64,000 nt of DNA, taken from NCBI GenBank assembly GCA_977017575.1, contig CDRNVI010000009.1:310001-374000 (forward strand). Reading direction: 5' to 3'. Source of the DNA: Paramoeba atlantica (lineage: Eukaryota > Discosea). The stretch's first letter is position 1; each line of letters opens with the position of its first letter. A program made the position numbers and the translations under genes. Under the pieces are notes generated by a model, which did no database searches, was not told the origin of the DNA, and was given only the letters and a program-made list of their open reading frames with translations. Positions 1-10,029 of this stretch are shown here, piece by piece.

Positions 1-559
1 CTCGCTCCATGCTAGCAGAGTGGAGAAACGAGTTGTTGGAGAATGTTCCACGGTCTCCACCTCCCCATCCCGATGTTGTTCCACACAAGCATCGTCTCTA
101 CACCGATGCCTCGGTGAAAGGGTGGGGAGCGATTATGTATTTAGACAGCGGAGAGGTTTTGATTACGGGAGAGGCGTGGCCTGAGTCATCCTCGTATGAG
201 GTGAATCGTGCGGAAGCTGCAGCAGTCCGCTTAGCCCTCGAGAAGTTTTCCGCGCATTGCCCCCGTGGAACCTGCTTGGATGTTTTGACAACACCTCCTG
301 TCAGGCTGCACTGAACAGGAGGATCTCCAAGTCAGAGGGGGTTTCAATGGAATTGCGCGAAGTCCTGCGACTGACAGAGGAGAAAGGTATTTGTGTCAAG
401 GCAGCGTATATATCCACGGATGAGAACCCGGCGGATGCTGTCAGTCGCGGGAAGGAGATTGAGATGGAGAAGGTCGAGAGATACGAAGGTAAGATCGAGA
501 GAGACATTAGTAAGGTAGGCAGTCATATTCAGAGAAAGCCCTAAGAGACAGGATCACCA

Positions 560-738
560 AATACAAAAAAAAAAAAAAAAAAAAAAACAAGACAAGAAAA
601 AAAGAAAAAAAACAAAGACAAGAAAAAAAGAAAAAAAAACAAAGATAAAAACAAGACAAGAAAAAAAGAAAAAAAACAAAGACAAGAAAAAAAGAAAAAA
701 AAACAAAGACAAAAAAAAAAAAAAAAAAAAAAAAAAAA
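560..738. repeat. A-rich simple repeat in the DIRS1 3' region
   Basis: Runs of A alternate with short units such as ACAAAGACAAG. The mirror copy is the T-rich tract at about 10470-10640 in DIRS1a; run lengths differ slightly between the two. No coding content is seen. Confidence 0.9.
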
Positions 739-806
739 GCGGACGGGGTCCTGGGGTTTGGAGGTTGTCCCTATAATTTTGGAAGGTTATGGATGTTAAT
801 CGGTTA

Positions 807-940
807 ACAGCTCTTTATTCTCACGCCTTGTTTTTTCGGAAGCAAGGTTCCCCAATGTGAGGTAGAGATGAGTAAAGGTTTCCTTTGCTCTGCGGTTAGC
901 GCCTTAATGTTTTTTAGCCGCGTCACTGTTGACACGGCCC
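807..940 (+). other. Structured 3' UTR module (DIRS1b copy)
   Basis: Successive hairpins can be drawn: CCTTG (826-830) with CAAGG (843-847); GAGTAAAGG with CCTTTGCTC around a 3-nt loop; GCGGTTA with TAGCCGC; and GTCA-CTGT-TGAC (922-933). The same order of motifs, with compensatory changes in two stems, occurs at 53939-54066 behind an LC LINE. It may be a retrotransposition recognition element, or a diverged LC 3' end captured by DIRS1. Confidence 0.6.
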
Positions 941-1179
941 TACGCATCACGCCTAGTTGCTCCACACTTCTAGGTACACAAGTTGGTCTAGGGCAGAGGT
1001 TAAAAGCGTAACCTGCGTAGCTCGTGTGAGCTTGTAAAGGGCGTGGCAGTGGACTGGTCATCTATTGCTATCGTTATCCTTTTGTGAGTTCTGGGATGGT
1101 ATATGAAAAATTATTTTACTATGTGATTGGGCATTTCTTTGGTTATTTATATTGATTGTGTGACGTGTGTGTGGGCAGG

Positions 1180-1847
1180 TTGGCCGAGGGTTCCGGTGGG
1201 GGGGAATCCCGTTAACAACGTGACACATTATTATTGGTTTTATGCAGGCTTTCTTTTGAACTTGTTTGTGCATGTGAATTCTATCTATATATCGTATTAT
1301 GTGTTCTTTGATTTTGGGACGATTTGGAAGTGTGATTATATTAGTCATAGGTATTTACTTATATTTCTTTGTTACTTATAAATTTCATGGAGCCCCCTCG
1401 GCGTGGATTTCTAATAGTCCACGTTTTGAAATTTAGCCGAGGGGCTGTTATGTATTTGCCTGCTGGCCCTTCGGGGCACATAGTTTCTTCGAATTATGAT
1501 TTGTATTCAGAATTTTACATGGGATGGGTATTTACTATTATCTTATATATCCTTGTTAGGTTGTTATTTTACTTTGCTTTAAGTTTTTGTGCCCACCCAC
1601 CAAGCCCCCAGCCATTTGGCCGAGGGTTCCGGTGGGGGGGAATCCCGTTAACAACGTGACACATTATTATTGGTTTTATGCAGGCTTTCTTTTGAACTTG
1701 TTTGTGCATGTGAATTCTATCTATATATCGTATTATGTGTTCTTTGATTTTGGGACGATTTGGAAGTGTGATTATATTAGTCATAGGTATTTACTTATAT
1801 TTCTTTGTTACTTATAAATTTCATGGAGCCCCCTCGGCGTGGATTTC
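1180..1847 (+). repeat. DIRS1b split direct repeats B1-A2-B2
   Basis: B1 (1180-1411, 232 bp) and B2 (1616-1847, 232 bp) are almost identical and flank A2 (1412-1590, 179 bp). A2 matches A1 at the 5' end of DIRS1a (14941-15119). The B1/A2 joint is GTGGATTTCTAATAGTCCAC, that is GTGGA/TCCAC half-sites around a short core, which is the layout of a YR crossover site. The A1...B1-A2-B2 order is the hallmark of Ngaro, PAT and VIPER elements. Confidence 0.88.
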
Positions 1848-2697
1848 CATCGCGGAGAGCACCCTGTGCCATATCCGACAGCGGTGAGCATAATCACAAT
1901 CTGCATAATCCCTCATAAGATCGCGGTAAACCGACACCACGCACGGTATAAATTCAGCGCTTACGTTTCTGACTGTAGGAATAGGTTCGTAATCCAAATC
2001 TTCGACTGTTTGCTTCACAGACGGTATATCTTTTGCAGGCGCGACTTGCTCGTCTTGAGCGCCTCTATTCAAAACGTTAATCCATACAATTTTATAGATG
2101 CGCACACTTTCCTGAGCAGGAATCGATCCCGCGAAGCTTCGTTCCTTGCAGTGTCCTTGTAGGCCGTCGTATTTTACAGTCAGTCTGCGTACACCTGCCC
2201 TTGATCTCGTCGTTTGAACTGTGCCAGCAGAGATGTTTAACAATACTTGTTGGTCGAAACACCACGCTACCACGCATTCGTCGCCTTTCCGAGCATTTCT
2301 GGTATGTGACTCCACTTCTTGCGGCGTCAATGGGAACTCAGTCTCAGGTTTCACGTTTGCGCGCATGTCGTCCACAATTTGCGTTAGTCGGTCTGCATTG
2401 TTCGTCGAATCTACATTCACTTCATCAAGTGGCAGGGGCGAGGGTATGCGGCCTGGGCTGGGTGATTGTCCTTTCTCCTCTGACGCGGGTGAGCTGCAGT
2501 CGTAGAACTCTTCTGGATGAATTTCAGGTTGCGCAACTGGTTTGAACTTGGAGGCTGTTGTTTGCGCATCCGGCGCAGGGTCCGCCAATTGGGCTAAAGA
2601 AGGCAGTGTATTTGATATCAAGGTTGCAATTGGTTTCATGGTCTGAATCACGGTGCTAGCTGTAGGAAACGTGAATCGAGAGCCGGTCGGTCGACGA
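1848..2697 (-). pseudogene. LF LINE N-terminal fragment
   Basis: The minus strand encodes the N-terminal part of an LF-type LINE protein: a proline/serine-rich stretch, then a W-containing beta-rich segment (about 2250-2050), then the conserved block that includes IPTVRNVSAEFIPCVV and ends near RVLSAM. It is cut at 1848 by the B2 end of DIRS1b. The missing continuation (KYSLAEL...) begins at 15120 on the far side of DIRS1a. LF2 and LB show that an RT and RLE region normally follows. It is not functional as it stands. Confidence 0.75.
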
Positions 2698-2889
2698 ATG
2701 CGTTTGTTAAGACCCTTTCTTTTGTTAAGGCCCTTTCTTTTGTTAAGACCTTTTCTTTTGTTAAGACCCTTTCTTTTGTTAAGACCCTTTCTTTTGTTAG
2801 GACCCTTTCTTTTGTTAGGACCTTTTCTTTTGTTAAGACCCTTTCTTTTGTTAAGACCCTTTCTTATGTTAAGACCCTTTCTTTTGTTA
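2698..2889. repeat. 18-bp minisatellite, type TTTCTTTTGTTAAGACCC
   Basis: There are about ten to eleven head-to-tail 18-bp units with only single-base variants. On the minus strand they read as in-frame KRKGLN hexapeptides continuous with the LF N-terminal frame. The array sits at the centre of an inverted duplication of LF sequence (1848-2071 against 2889-3112). Two more units of this type occur at about 25977-26014. Confidence 0.92.
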
Positions 2890-3776
2890 GAATAGAGGCG
2901 CTCAAGACGAGCAAGTCGCGCCTGCAAAAGATATACCGTCTGTGAAGCAAACAGTCGAAGATTTGGATTACGAACCTATTCCTACAGTCAGAAACGTAAG
3001 CGCTGCATTTATACCGTGCGTGGTGTCGGTTTACCGCGATCTTATGAGGGATTATGCAGATTGTGATTATGTTCACCGCTGTCGGATATGGCACAGGGTG
3101 CTCTCCGCGATGAAATACTCGCTGGCAGAATTAAGAGAGCAGTCAGCGCGCAGTCGACGACGTCGCCCAGTGCTTACGCAATCCGAGCTTGAAGAAAGAG
3201 AGAAGCACGCGGATGAAGGGCAATTCGCTGATCGCAGAGCGATAAAAAAAGCCACACGCCTTGTGCTCGAGGGGTCGATCTCAAATTTTTTTTTTTTTTT
3301 TTTTTTTTGAACGGTCAGACATCCGTGCAATGAAAAAAGCTATTCGCCTTTTTTTTTTTTTTTTGTCTTCAAAAAAAAAACAAAGGTCTTCATGTCATCT
3401 CAAAAGCGGCAAAAGTTCTGGATCAGGTCACGGTAATCAACAAATTATCTGATAAAGAAACATTTGCCAAACTCCAAAAACTGCACCCTGCGGCTCCTTG
3501 CGTTTTCGAATTACCAGCAGACGCGACACAGACAGCGATCATAACAACGGAAGAACTCCGCGAGGCAGGTCGTCGATTGGCCAAGGGCGCGGCACCCGGT
3601 CCATCTGGGACAACGGACGGTATAGTCAGACTGTTGCTCGACGATCAAATCTGTTGCACAGCTCTGTGTCACATGTTACTGGATGTTGTAAATGGAGCGA
3701 TCTCGAAAGACGTGATGGACAGGTTGAAGAGGGCAAGGTTAGTCGCCATACCGAAAGCAAATGGACCAAAGCAAAA
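2890..3776 (+). pseudogene. LF LINE N-terminal to early-RT fragment
   Basis: The plus strand encodes the LF block IPTVRNVSAAFIPCVV...RIWHRVLSAMKYSLAELREQ, then the alpha-rich RAIKKATR segment and the start of the RT fingers (KGAAPGPSGTTDG). The frame is interrupted by a 111-bp poly-T-flanked insertion. The fragment ends where LA1 begins. Its first 220 bp duplicate 1848-2071 in inverted orientation. It is a dead fragment of an LB/LF-type RLE LINE. Confidence 0.8.
3286..3396 (-). mobile_element. 111-bp poly(A)-tailed LINE-fragment insertion
   Basis: The insertion splits LF sequence and is bounded by an 8-bp duplication, ATCTCAAA, at 3278-3285 and 3397-3404. Uninterrupted copies exist at about 7438 and 15288. 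Between poly-T tracts it holds a short piece readable on the plus strand as DIRAMKKAIRL, which resembles the DARAIKKAIRL segment of LB. It looks like a short internal LINE RNA fragment, reverse transcribed with poly(A) and integrated by target-primed machinery. Confidence 0.7.
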
Positions 3777-3792
3777 TTTCTGTACCTTGTTG
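3777..3792 (+). other. Spliced-leader 3' end at the LA1 5' terminus
   Basis: TTTCTGTACCTTGTTG lies 22 nt before the LA1 start codon and ends exactly where LA-specific sequence starts. It equals the last 16 nt of the 37-nt leader at 30241-30277 and 42483-42519. I read it as the remnant of a trans-spliced leader copied with the LINE mRNA and 5'-truncated. Confidence 0.75.
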
Positions 3793-3814
3793 ACTTCCTT
3801 AATATACTTCTTCT

Positions 3815-6800
3815 ATGACACGCCTTTGTCGAACACTTTCGCGAGCGACCACACACAGTAACAAGAAGAAGGCTAAGGAATCATTGAATCACGGCAGTCG
3901 TACGAAACCTAAAATTCTCACGGAAAAGGCCACAATGCGAGACGACGTCTCATACGAGAGCGTAAAGCAACCCTTGCTGGCGCAATTGTCGCAGAAACCG
4001 AAGAAAAAGGTACGCATCAAAATCATCGGTTCAAAGGAAATCTCACCAAACTGGGCGGACCACGAGATGCACGATGATCCCCGCACCACAAAAGCCCCGC
4101 ATCAAAAGCACGATGAGTCCTGCAACACGATTAAAATCAAACGGACGAATTTTCGCATGGAAACTCCCACAAAGACGCAAGAAGAACTCCAAAGAACTAC
4201 TGTGGAGAGACCTATCATAGATACTTCCGAGGCAAAGAATTTCTCAGAGGACGGAAGCGAAGCCCCAAGTGAAATGTCATTGGACGGCGCAAACGAGGAA
4301 ACGTCAAGGGGCCACACCGTGCACAACAGCCAAAAATCGCCGGATCAAGTGTACGGCATCGTCTCGAAATGGGGCAAGGGAACTGAATGCGAAATTGAAT
4401 GGGGTTTTCGACAGAGCAATGCAACATACCAGTCCAAGGGCACTGTCGTTGACAGAACCTCACGTAAATCGAACGTCAAAATCAAGATTTCATACGAGCC
4501 AGCTCCAGAACACGAAGGCCCACAAGGTTTTCTTCATCTCCCACAATCGAGCAAGATCCGAATTTATCGTCTTCACACGACGAAATTACGCAAAATCGAA
4601 ACGACGACGTGCAAATTGGAAGAGCAAGCAGAAGACATTCCATGCGAAGATGAGGACTGTGATCTCGATCCCATTCCGACTCTGTCGAACATTGAACCGT
4701 CCTTCGCCGTCCACGTGGTAGCAATCTTTCGGGCGATTCTACGAGGCTACGCGACAGCAAAACTTGACTCAGAAAAAGCAGCGATCTGGCACAAGTTTTT
4801 AAATGCACCGCGAGACTCACTGGCTACGGTCCGTGCCGCAATTCGTCGCAATCAGAGAGTAGGCCATGTAAGAAAAGACAAGGAGCTTTCCGACGCTAGC
4901 AATCTCAGTGCAGAGCAACGCGCAGAATTCGAGATTGATCGCCGTTCGATCCGGAATGCCCTCCGAACAGCACGCGCAGGGAATCTGAGTAAAGCAACCC
5001 GCATCCTGGACAACGTTTACAAAGACTCTGCCCTTACCCCCGACGAAAAAGTGCAAAAACTGCACCAACTACACCCTGAAGGTGATCCTATTAACATCCC
5101 TGAAGCAGACTTTGCGCGCATCGGTGTTGTCGAGAAATCAGAAGTGCGGATTGCCATCGAAAAACTCTCCAGGGGAGCAGCGCCAGGACCGACTGGCCTC
5201 AGTGAAAGTATGATGAGACTTCTAGCCGACGACGAAGAATCATGTCTTTCACTCTGCCATATGACTCGGGATGTCATCAACGGTGAAATTCCTTTGAGCG
5301 TGCGCAAGCGACTAACTCGATGTAGAATCATCGCTCTTCCAAAGCCTCAAAATGGAGTACGCCCGATCGCAATGGGGGATACCTTTTTGAAAATCTGCGG
5401 GTCCATCCTTTTAGAACGACATGGGAGTGCCCTGAAAAAGTTCTTCGCGCCGATCCAACGGGGGATTTTACAAAAGAACGCGTGTGAATCTATTGTCCAT
5501 GAACTTTTGAATGAATATGAAGATGGACATGCATTGCTTACCGTCGACTTCAGCAACGCATATAACACGCCACAGCGCACAGCCATCGCTCAGGCCCTCC
5601 TTCAAAATTCTATCTTCAAGCCTTTTATGAGACTGTTCTATCTGGAATATGGGATCCCCTCCGAGCTACTCTTTTTTGCTAACAACGCGCTGTTCGCTAC
5701 CATCCGAAGCTCTTCCGGCATACGTCAAGGTTCAGCACTTTCATCGATGTATTTCTGTGCACTTTTGCAAGGCCCACTCCAAGAAATAACGACCCTCTAT
5801 CCCGATGTTAAGATTCGAGCGTATCAAGACGACGTCACTCTAAGTTCCAAAAATCTGCGTTCGTTGGAAGGAGCGTTCTTGTACCTGCGCGAGATTACCG
5901 GAGAAATCAACTTGAACATAAACTTCCAAAAATGTGAATGGTTTCAAAGGGATATGCCGAATGCCGATCAGCCCCTCCCCTTAGAAACACTTGGTGTAAA
6001 CTTCTGCACGGACGCGATAAAGATTTTAGGAGCCTACATAGGTACAGACCAAGTGGTGCAAAACTCGCTCATCAAGAAAATGGAGAAGCACAAATGTCTC
6101 TTCCGCAGGTTAGCGCTCATGGGTCCCAGCAATCTCTCTCTTGCCATCCTGCGTCGTTGTACGATTCCACGACATGACTATCACTTAAGAGTACATCGAC
6201 CGGAAGCTACTACACTCCTTGCCCAATCCTTCGAGAATCAAGTAAGCGCAGTTCTGGAAAAATGGTGTGGAGCCGGTGCAAAGGCCTTGAAGCTTGCAGC
6301 GCTTCCACCGAAATTCGGTGGCTTGGGATTGATTTCATCGACTTTGAAGCAGAAGCACTTCTTTGACACTGCCAGTAGATCTATTGAAGAGCACTCAAAA
6401 ACCAATAACACTCCGGTAGATCTCAAGGATAGTGAAAAAGACCAGCAGAAAGCGCAGAGTCGAGGAGAGGCACAAAGAAAGCTGTTGAGAAAGAAATTAA
6501 ACGCCGCACACGAGATACAGGCAGCCGAACTACAAAAAGACTCCCACCTGGAAATCATTATGAAGCGAACGAAAGAAGCAAATTTGCACCTAGAAAGCAC
6601 TAACAACTACGTCAACCCGTACCTTTTTCGTTACACTTTGATGATGCGCTTAGGTATCGGTCTCGCCAAAGCCCCTAAAGACGTCCTATGCCCTGGATGC
6701 TGTGGTCACGAAACTCCCTCCAGCATTATACCACACATTGCAGGCTGCTCTCGTTGCTCTGGCATGAATTGCACGAAGAAACATTCTCACATCGTTCGCT

Positions 6801-7330
6801 ACCTCGCCGAGCTCTGCGCCAAGGCTGGCCTCCCATGCATTACAGAACCGCGTCTACACTCTTCTTTTTTCTGTACCAAGTGCAAATGCTCGATCTCCGC
6901 AGAAGTGGCGGAACACCATCCTTGTAAAGCCCGAAGAATACGTTCTGGTCCAGATCTCGCTATAATGTGGCCTCACATGGGAGAGGTTTTATATGATTTC
7001 ACTGTCGTGCATACGTGTTGCAACAGCTATTCCAAGAAGACAAGCACTTCGCTGTTACAACAAGTGATCGATAAAAAGTTCAAGAAGTATGTTACCGAAA
7101 AAGGCGTGGAAAGTGACTCTTTCCGCTGTCTAGCAGCGTCAGACTGCGGACTCCTCCACAACGATACAAAGTTCCTTCTGAAATCACTAGCACAAAGATC
7201 CGGCCAAAAATATGAAACCGTTCGTGATGCCTTTCAGCTTGAGATTGAGAAGTTTTCAGCGTATACGGTGGTGTCCCAGCTTCGAGACTACATTCCGGAT
7301 GCGAATTGGGTAGGTGGTATGAAGCAGTAA
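3815..7330 (+). CDS. LA1: intact RLE-type LINE polyprotein
   Basis: A 1,171-aa non-LTR retrotransposon protein. A basic N-terminus is followed by a W-containing beta-rich segment (about residues 190-255). The RT domain starts near residue 455 (GAAPGPTGLSES) and has AYQDDVTL in its catalytic loop near residue 670. A thumb/GGLGL region and two zinc modules follow: CPGC...HIAGCSRC...C at about 960-1000 and CTKCKC...HHPC near 1020-1037. An RLE-like PD-x-D motif is present (SGPDLAIMW...GEVLYDFTVVH, about 1042-1065). RT copies the element RNA and RLE nicks the target. The ATG fits the SL remnant 22 nt upstream. The frame is open throughout, so it may be recent. LA3 is a close relative. The flanks are LF copies. 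Confidence 0.88.
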   Translation: MTRLCRTLSRATTHSNKKKAKESLNHGSRTKPKILTEKATMRDDVSYESVKQPLLAQLSQKPKKKVRIKIIGSKEISPNWADHEMHDDPRTTKAPHQKHDESCNTIKIKRTNFRMETPTKTQEELQRTTVERPIIDTSEAKNFSEDGSEAPSEMSLDGANEETSRGHTVHNSQKSPDQVYGIVSKWGKGTECEIEWGFRQSNATYQSKGTVVDRTSRKSNVKIKISYEPAPEHEGPQGFLHLPQSSKIRIYRLHTTKLRKIETTTCKLEEQAEDIPCEDEDCDLDPIPTLSNIEPSFAVHVVAIFRAILRGYATAKLDSEKAAIWHKFLNAPRDSLATVRAAIRRNQRVGHVRKDKELSDASNLSAEQRAEFEIDRRSIRNALRTARAGNLSKATRILDNVYKDSALTPDEKVQKLHQLHPEGDPINIPEADFARIGVVEKSEVRIAIEKLSRGAAPGPTGLSESMMRLLADDEESCLSLCHMTRDVINGEIPLSVRKRLTRCRIIALPKPQNGVRPIAMGDTFLKICGSILLERHGSALKKFFAPIQRGILQKNACESIVHELLNEYEDGHALLTVDFSNAYNTPQRTAIAQALLQNSIFKPFMRLFYLEYGIPSELLFFANNALFATIRSSSGIRQGSALSSMYFCALLQGPLQEITTLYPDVKIRAYQDDVTLSSKNLRSLEGAFLYLREITGEINLNINFQKCEWFQRDMPNADQPLPLETLGVNFCTDAIKILGAYIGTDQVVQNSLIKKMEKHKCLFRRLALMGPSNLSLAILRRCTIPRHDYHLRVHRPEATTLLAQSFENQVSAVLEKWCGAGAKALKLAALPPKFGGLGLISSTLKQKHFFDTASRSIEEHSKTNNTPVDLKDSEKDQQKAQSRGEAQRKLLRKKLNAAHEIQAAELQKDSHLEIIMKRTKEANLHLESTNNYVNPYLFRYTLMMRLGIGLAKAPKDVLCPGCCGHETPSSIIPHIAGCSRCSGMNCTKKHSHIVRYLAELCAKAGLPCITEPRLHSSFFCTKCKCSISAEVAEHHPCKARRIRSGPDLAIMWPHMGEVLYDFTVVHTCCNSYSKKTSTSLLQQVIDKKFKKYVTEKGVESDSFRCLAASDCGLLHNDTKFLLKSLAQRSGQKYETVRDAFQLEIEKFSAYTVVSQLRDYIPDANWVGGMKQ

Positions 7331-7392
7331 AAGAACTCCAAAAATAAATTTCTCAATCATTCTTGGTATGATGTTGAATAATTTGTTCTAAT

Positions 7393-9362
7393 AGAGCGAT
7401 AAAAAAAGCCACACGCCTTGTGCTCGAGGGGTCGATCTCAAAAGCGGCAAAAGTTCTGGATCAGGTCACGGTAATCAACAAATTATCTGATAAAGAAACA
7501 TTTGCCAAACTCCAAAAACTGCACCCTGCGGCTCCTTGCGTTTTCGAATTACCAGCAGACGCGACACAGACAGCGATCATAACAACGGAAGAACTCCGCG
7601 AGGCAGGTCGTCGATTGGCCAAGGGCGCGGCACCCGGTCCATCTGGGACAACGGACGGTATAGTCAGACTGTTGCTCGACGATCAAATCTGTTGCACAGC
7701 TCTGTGTCACATGTTACTGGATGTTGTAAATGGAGCGATCTCGAAAGACGTGATGGACAGGTTGAAGAGGGCAAGGTTAGTCGCCATACCGAAAGCAAAT
7801 GGAAGGGACGTGCGCCCGGTTGCTGTTGGGGAGATTTTTCTAAAATTAGCAGAGATCGTCTTGTTGCAAAAATATGAACATTGTCTGCCGCCGATTTTTG
7901 CTCCGTGGCAATTCGGAGTGGCAACTAAATCAGGATGTGAAACAGTAGTACACCGCCTACATAAACTCTATCAGGAAGGACAATCAATCCTAACAATGGA
8001 CATCAGCAATGCATTCAACACTCCTTGGAGGCAAGACATCGCGAACGCACTCTTCGCGTTCTCTAGTTTGCGACCGTTCTGGAGGCTTTTTCACGCTCAA
8101 TATGCCGAGCCGTCGGAGCTGCTGTATTTTGGATCAGACGGAAAGTTACACGACAAAGTTTTCAGCACAGCAGGAGTTCGACAGGGGTCTCCCCTTTCTA
8201 CGCTTCTTTTCTGTACAATGATGCAACCCATCCTCGCAACGCTGGCCTTAGAATTTCCCTCGATCAAAATATTCGCATACATAGACGACATAAACTTTGC
8301 TTCGGATGATCCTGCACTCCTAACGAAGGCATTTTATAGACTGTGGGATTTGTTGAATGAAAGAAACATGCAAATGGCAAATCATAAATGTGTGTGGTTC
8401 GGAGGAACGAAGGGCACGGAAATTCCGGAAGTTCTGCGAATGGCGCAAGTCAACGTAGAGAAGGACGCAATCAAGGTTCTCGGCGCTTACGTGGGAGAAG
8501 ACGAAAAGGTAGATCCCTTACTACTAGAAAAGCTACAGAAACATAAAACGATTTTCCGTCGGTTAAGTCAGATGGGAGCGAGCAACGTATCTACTATCCT
8601 GCTCTCTAAATGTGTTAACATTCGTCATCGTTTTCATATTCGCACACACACACCGAACTCCTCTGAAGCGATGGCAAAGGAGTTTGACGGCGAAGTTGAT
8701 AAAGTTCTGAAGACATGGTTCGGACTAATGACGCAAGATCAACTGGACTGGGCAAGGCTTCCCCTTCGTATGGGTGGGCTGGGCCTGCCTTCTACTGATG
8801 CACTCCGAGCGGCCGAGTACCAGGCGTCGCGCAGTGTGGCTTTTGAGCAGCCAAAATTCCTTTCAGCTCAAGTCACGCCTAGCGAGTCGGACACTGCACC
8901 TGTCGCTGAGATGACGGCAGTCGAAGTCAAGATGCACAAAGAAGTGAAGGAGCGCCTTCTGAAGAACAAGAAATTTGCAAGAATCATGGACGCTACAACG
9001 AAGAAGGGTAGTTATACATGGATACAAGCAAACGAGCGACTCGTGCCGTCGCGGAAATTCACCCTAGCAGTAATGCCCCGCCTGGGAATGGGCCATCCAC
9101 GTCTTCCCGAATCTCTCACCTGCCCCGGATGCAGAGTTCTTCTAAACAGTGCCACTGCCCTTACACATATTCCAGGTTGCGTCCGATGTGCGGGAATGAA
9201 TACAACGGTAAAGCACAATGCACTAGTACGCTATATTCATAATATGTGTCTGCGTGCGGGTATTCCTTGTGAATTAGAGCCACGGCAATTCTCCACATAT
9301 GTGTGCACATCATGCTCCGAGGTGATCCGAGAAGAACGTCGGCGAGAGCACATTGCGACATG
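7393..9362 (+). pseudogene. LF2: 5'-truncated LF LINE cut by DIRS1a
   Basis: The reading frame is open from RAIKKATRL (7393) to the junction. It encodes RT (KGAAPGPSGTTDG fingers; catalytic FAYIDDINF near 8275-8300), the thumb with GGLGLPSTDA, and zinc modules (CPGC...HIPGCVRC and CTSC...H). It stops at the DIRS1a B2 end before the RLE motif. It is almost identical to 15243-17212. The first part duplicates 3236-3770 but lacks the 111-bp insertion. There is no start codon of its own. Confidence 0.85.
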
Positions 9363-10029
9363 AAATCCACGCCGAGGGGGCTCCATGAAACTTATAAGTA
9401 ACAAAGAAATATAAGTAAATACCTATGACTAATATAATCACACTTCCAAATCGTCCCAAAATCAAAGAACACATAATACGATATATAGATAGAATTCACA
9501 TGCACAAACAAGTTCAAAAGAAAGCCTGCATAAAACCAATAATAATGTGTCACGTTGTTAACGGGATTCCCCCCCACCGGAACCCTCGGCCAAATGGCTG
9601 GGGGCTTGGTGGGTGGGCACAAAAACTTAAAGCAAAGTAAAATAACAACCTAACAAGGATATATAAGATAATAGTAAATACCCATCCCATGTAAAATTCT
9701 GAATACAAATCATAATTCGAAGAAACTATGTGCCCCGAAGGGCCAGCAGGCAAATACATAACAGCCCCTCGGCTAAATTTCAAAACGTGGACTATTAGAA
9801 ATCCACGCCGAGGGGGCTCCATGAAACTTATAAGTAACAAAGAAATATAAGTAAATACCTATGACTAATATAATCACACTTCCAAATCGTCCCAAAATCA
9901 AAGAACACATAATACGATATATAGATAGAATTCACATGCACAAACAAGTTCAAAAGAAAGCCTGCATAAAACCAATAATAATGTGTCACGTTGTTAACGG
10001 GATTCCCCCCCACCGGAACCCTCGGCCAA
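9363..10029 (-). repeat. DIRS1a split direct repeats B2-A2-B1
   Basis: B1 (9798-10029), A2 (9619-9797, 179 bp) and B2 (9363-9593) are the mirror image of 1180-1847. The arms contain inverted motifs (AGCCCCCTCGGC against GCCGAGGGGCT) around the GTGGA...TCCAC core, giving a dyad at the predicted circle junction. Confidence 0.87.

Larger units (their letters stand above)
1..1847 (+). mobile_element. DIRS1b: 3' part of a Ngaro/VIPER-like YR retroelement
   Basis: This is the 3' end of a YR retroelement whose 5' part lies beyond the window. It holds the RNase H region (about 9-544, with the YTDASVKGWGA motif), an A-rich tract, a structured 3' UTR module and the terminal B1-A2-B2 split direct repeats. 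It is the near-exact inverted partner of 9363-11200, so the two copies look young. The B2 end at 1847 joins LF LINE sequence without a target duplication, as expected for tyrosine-recombinase integration. It is treated as a fossil; the coding part visible here looks broken about once. Confidence 0.85.
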
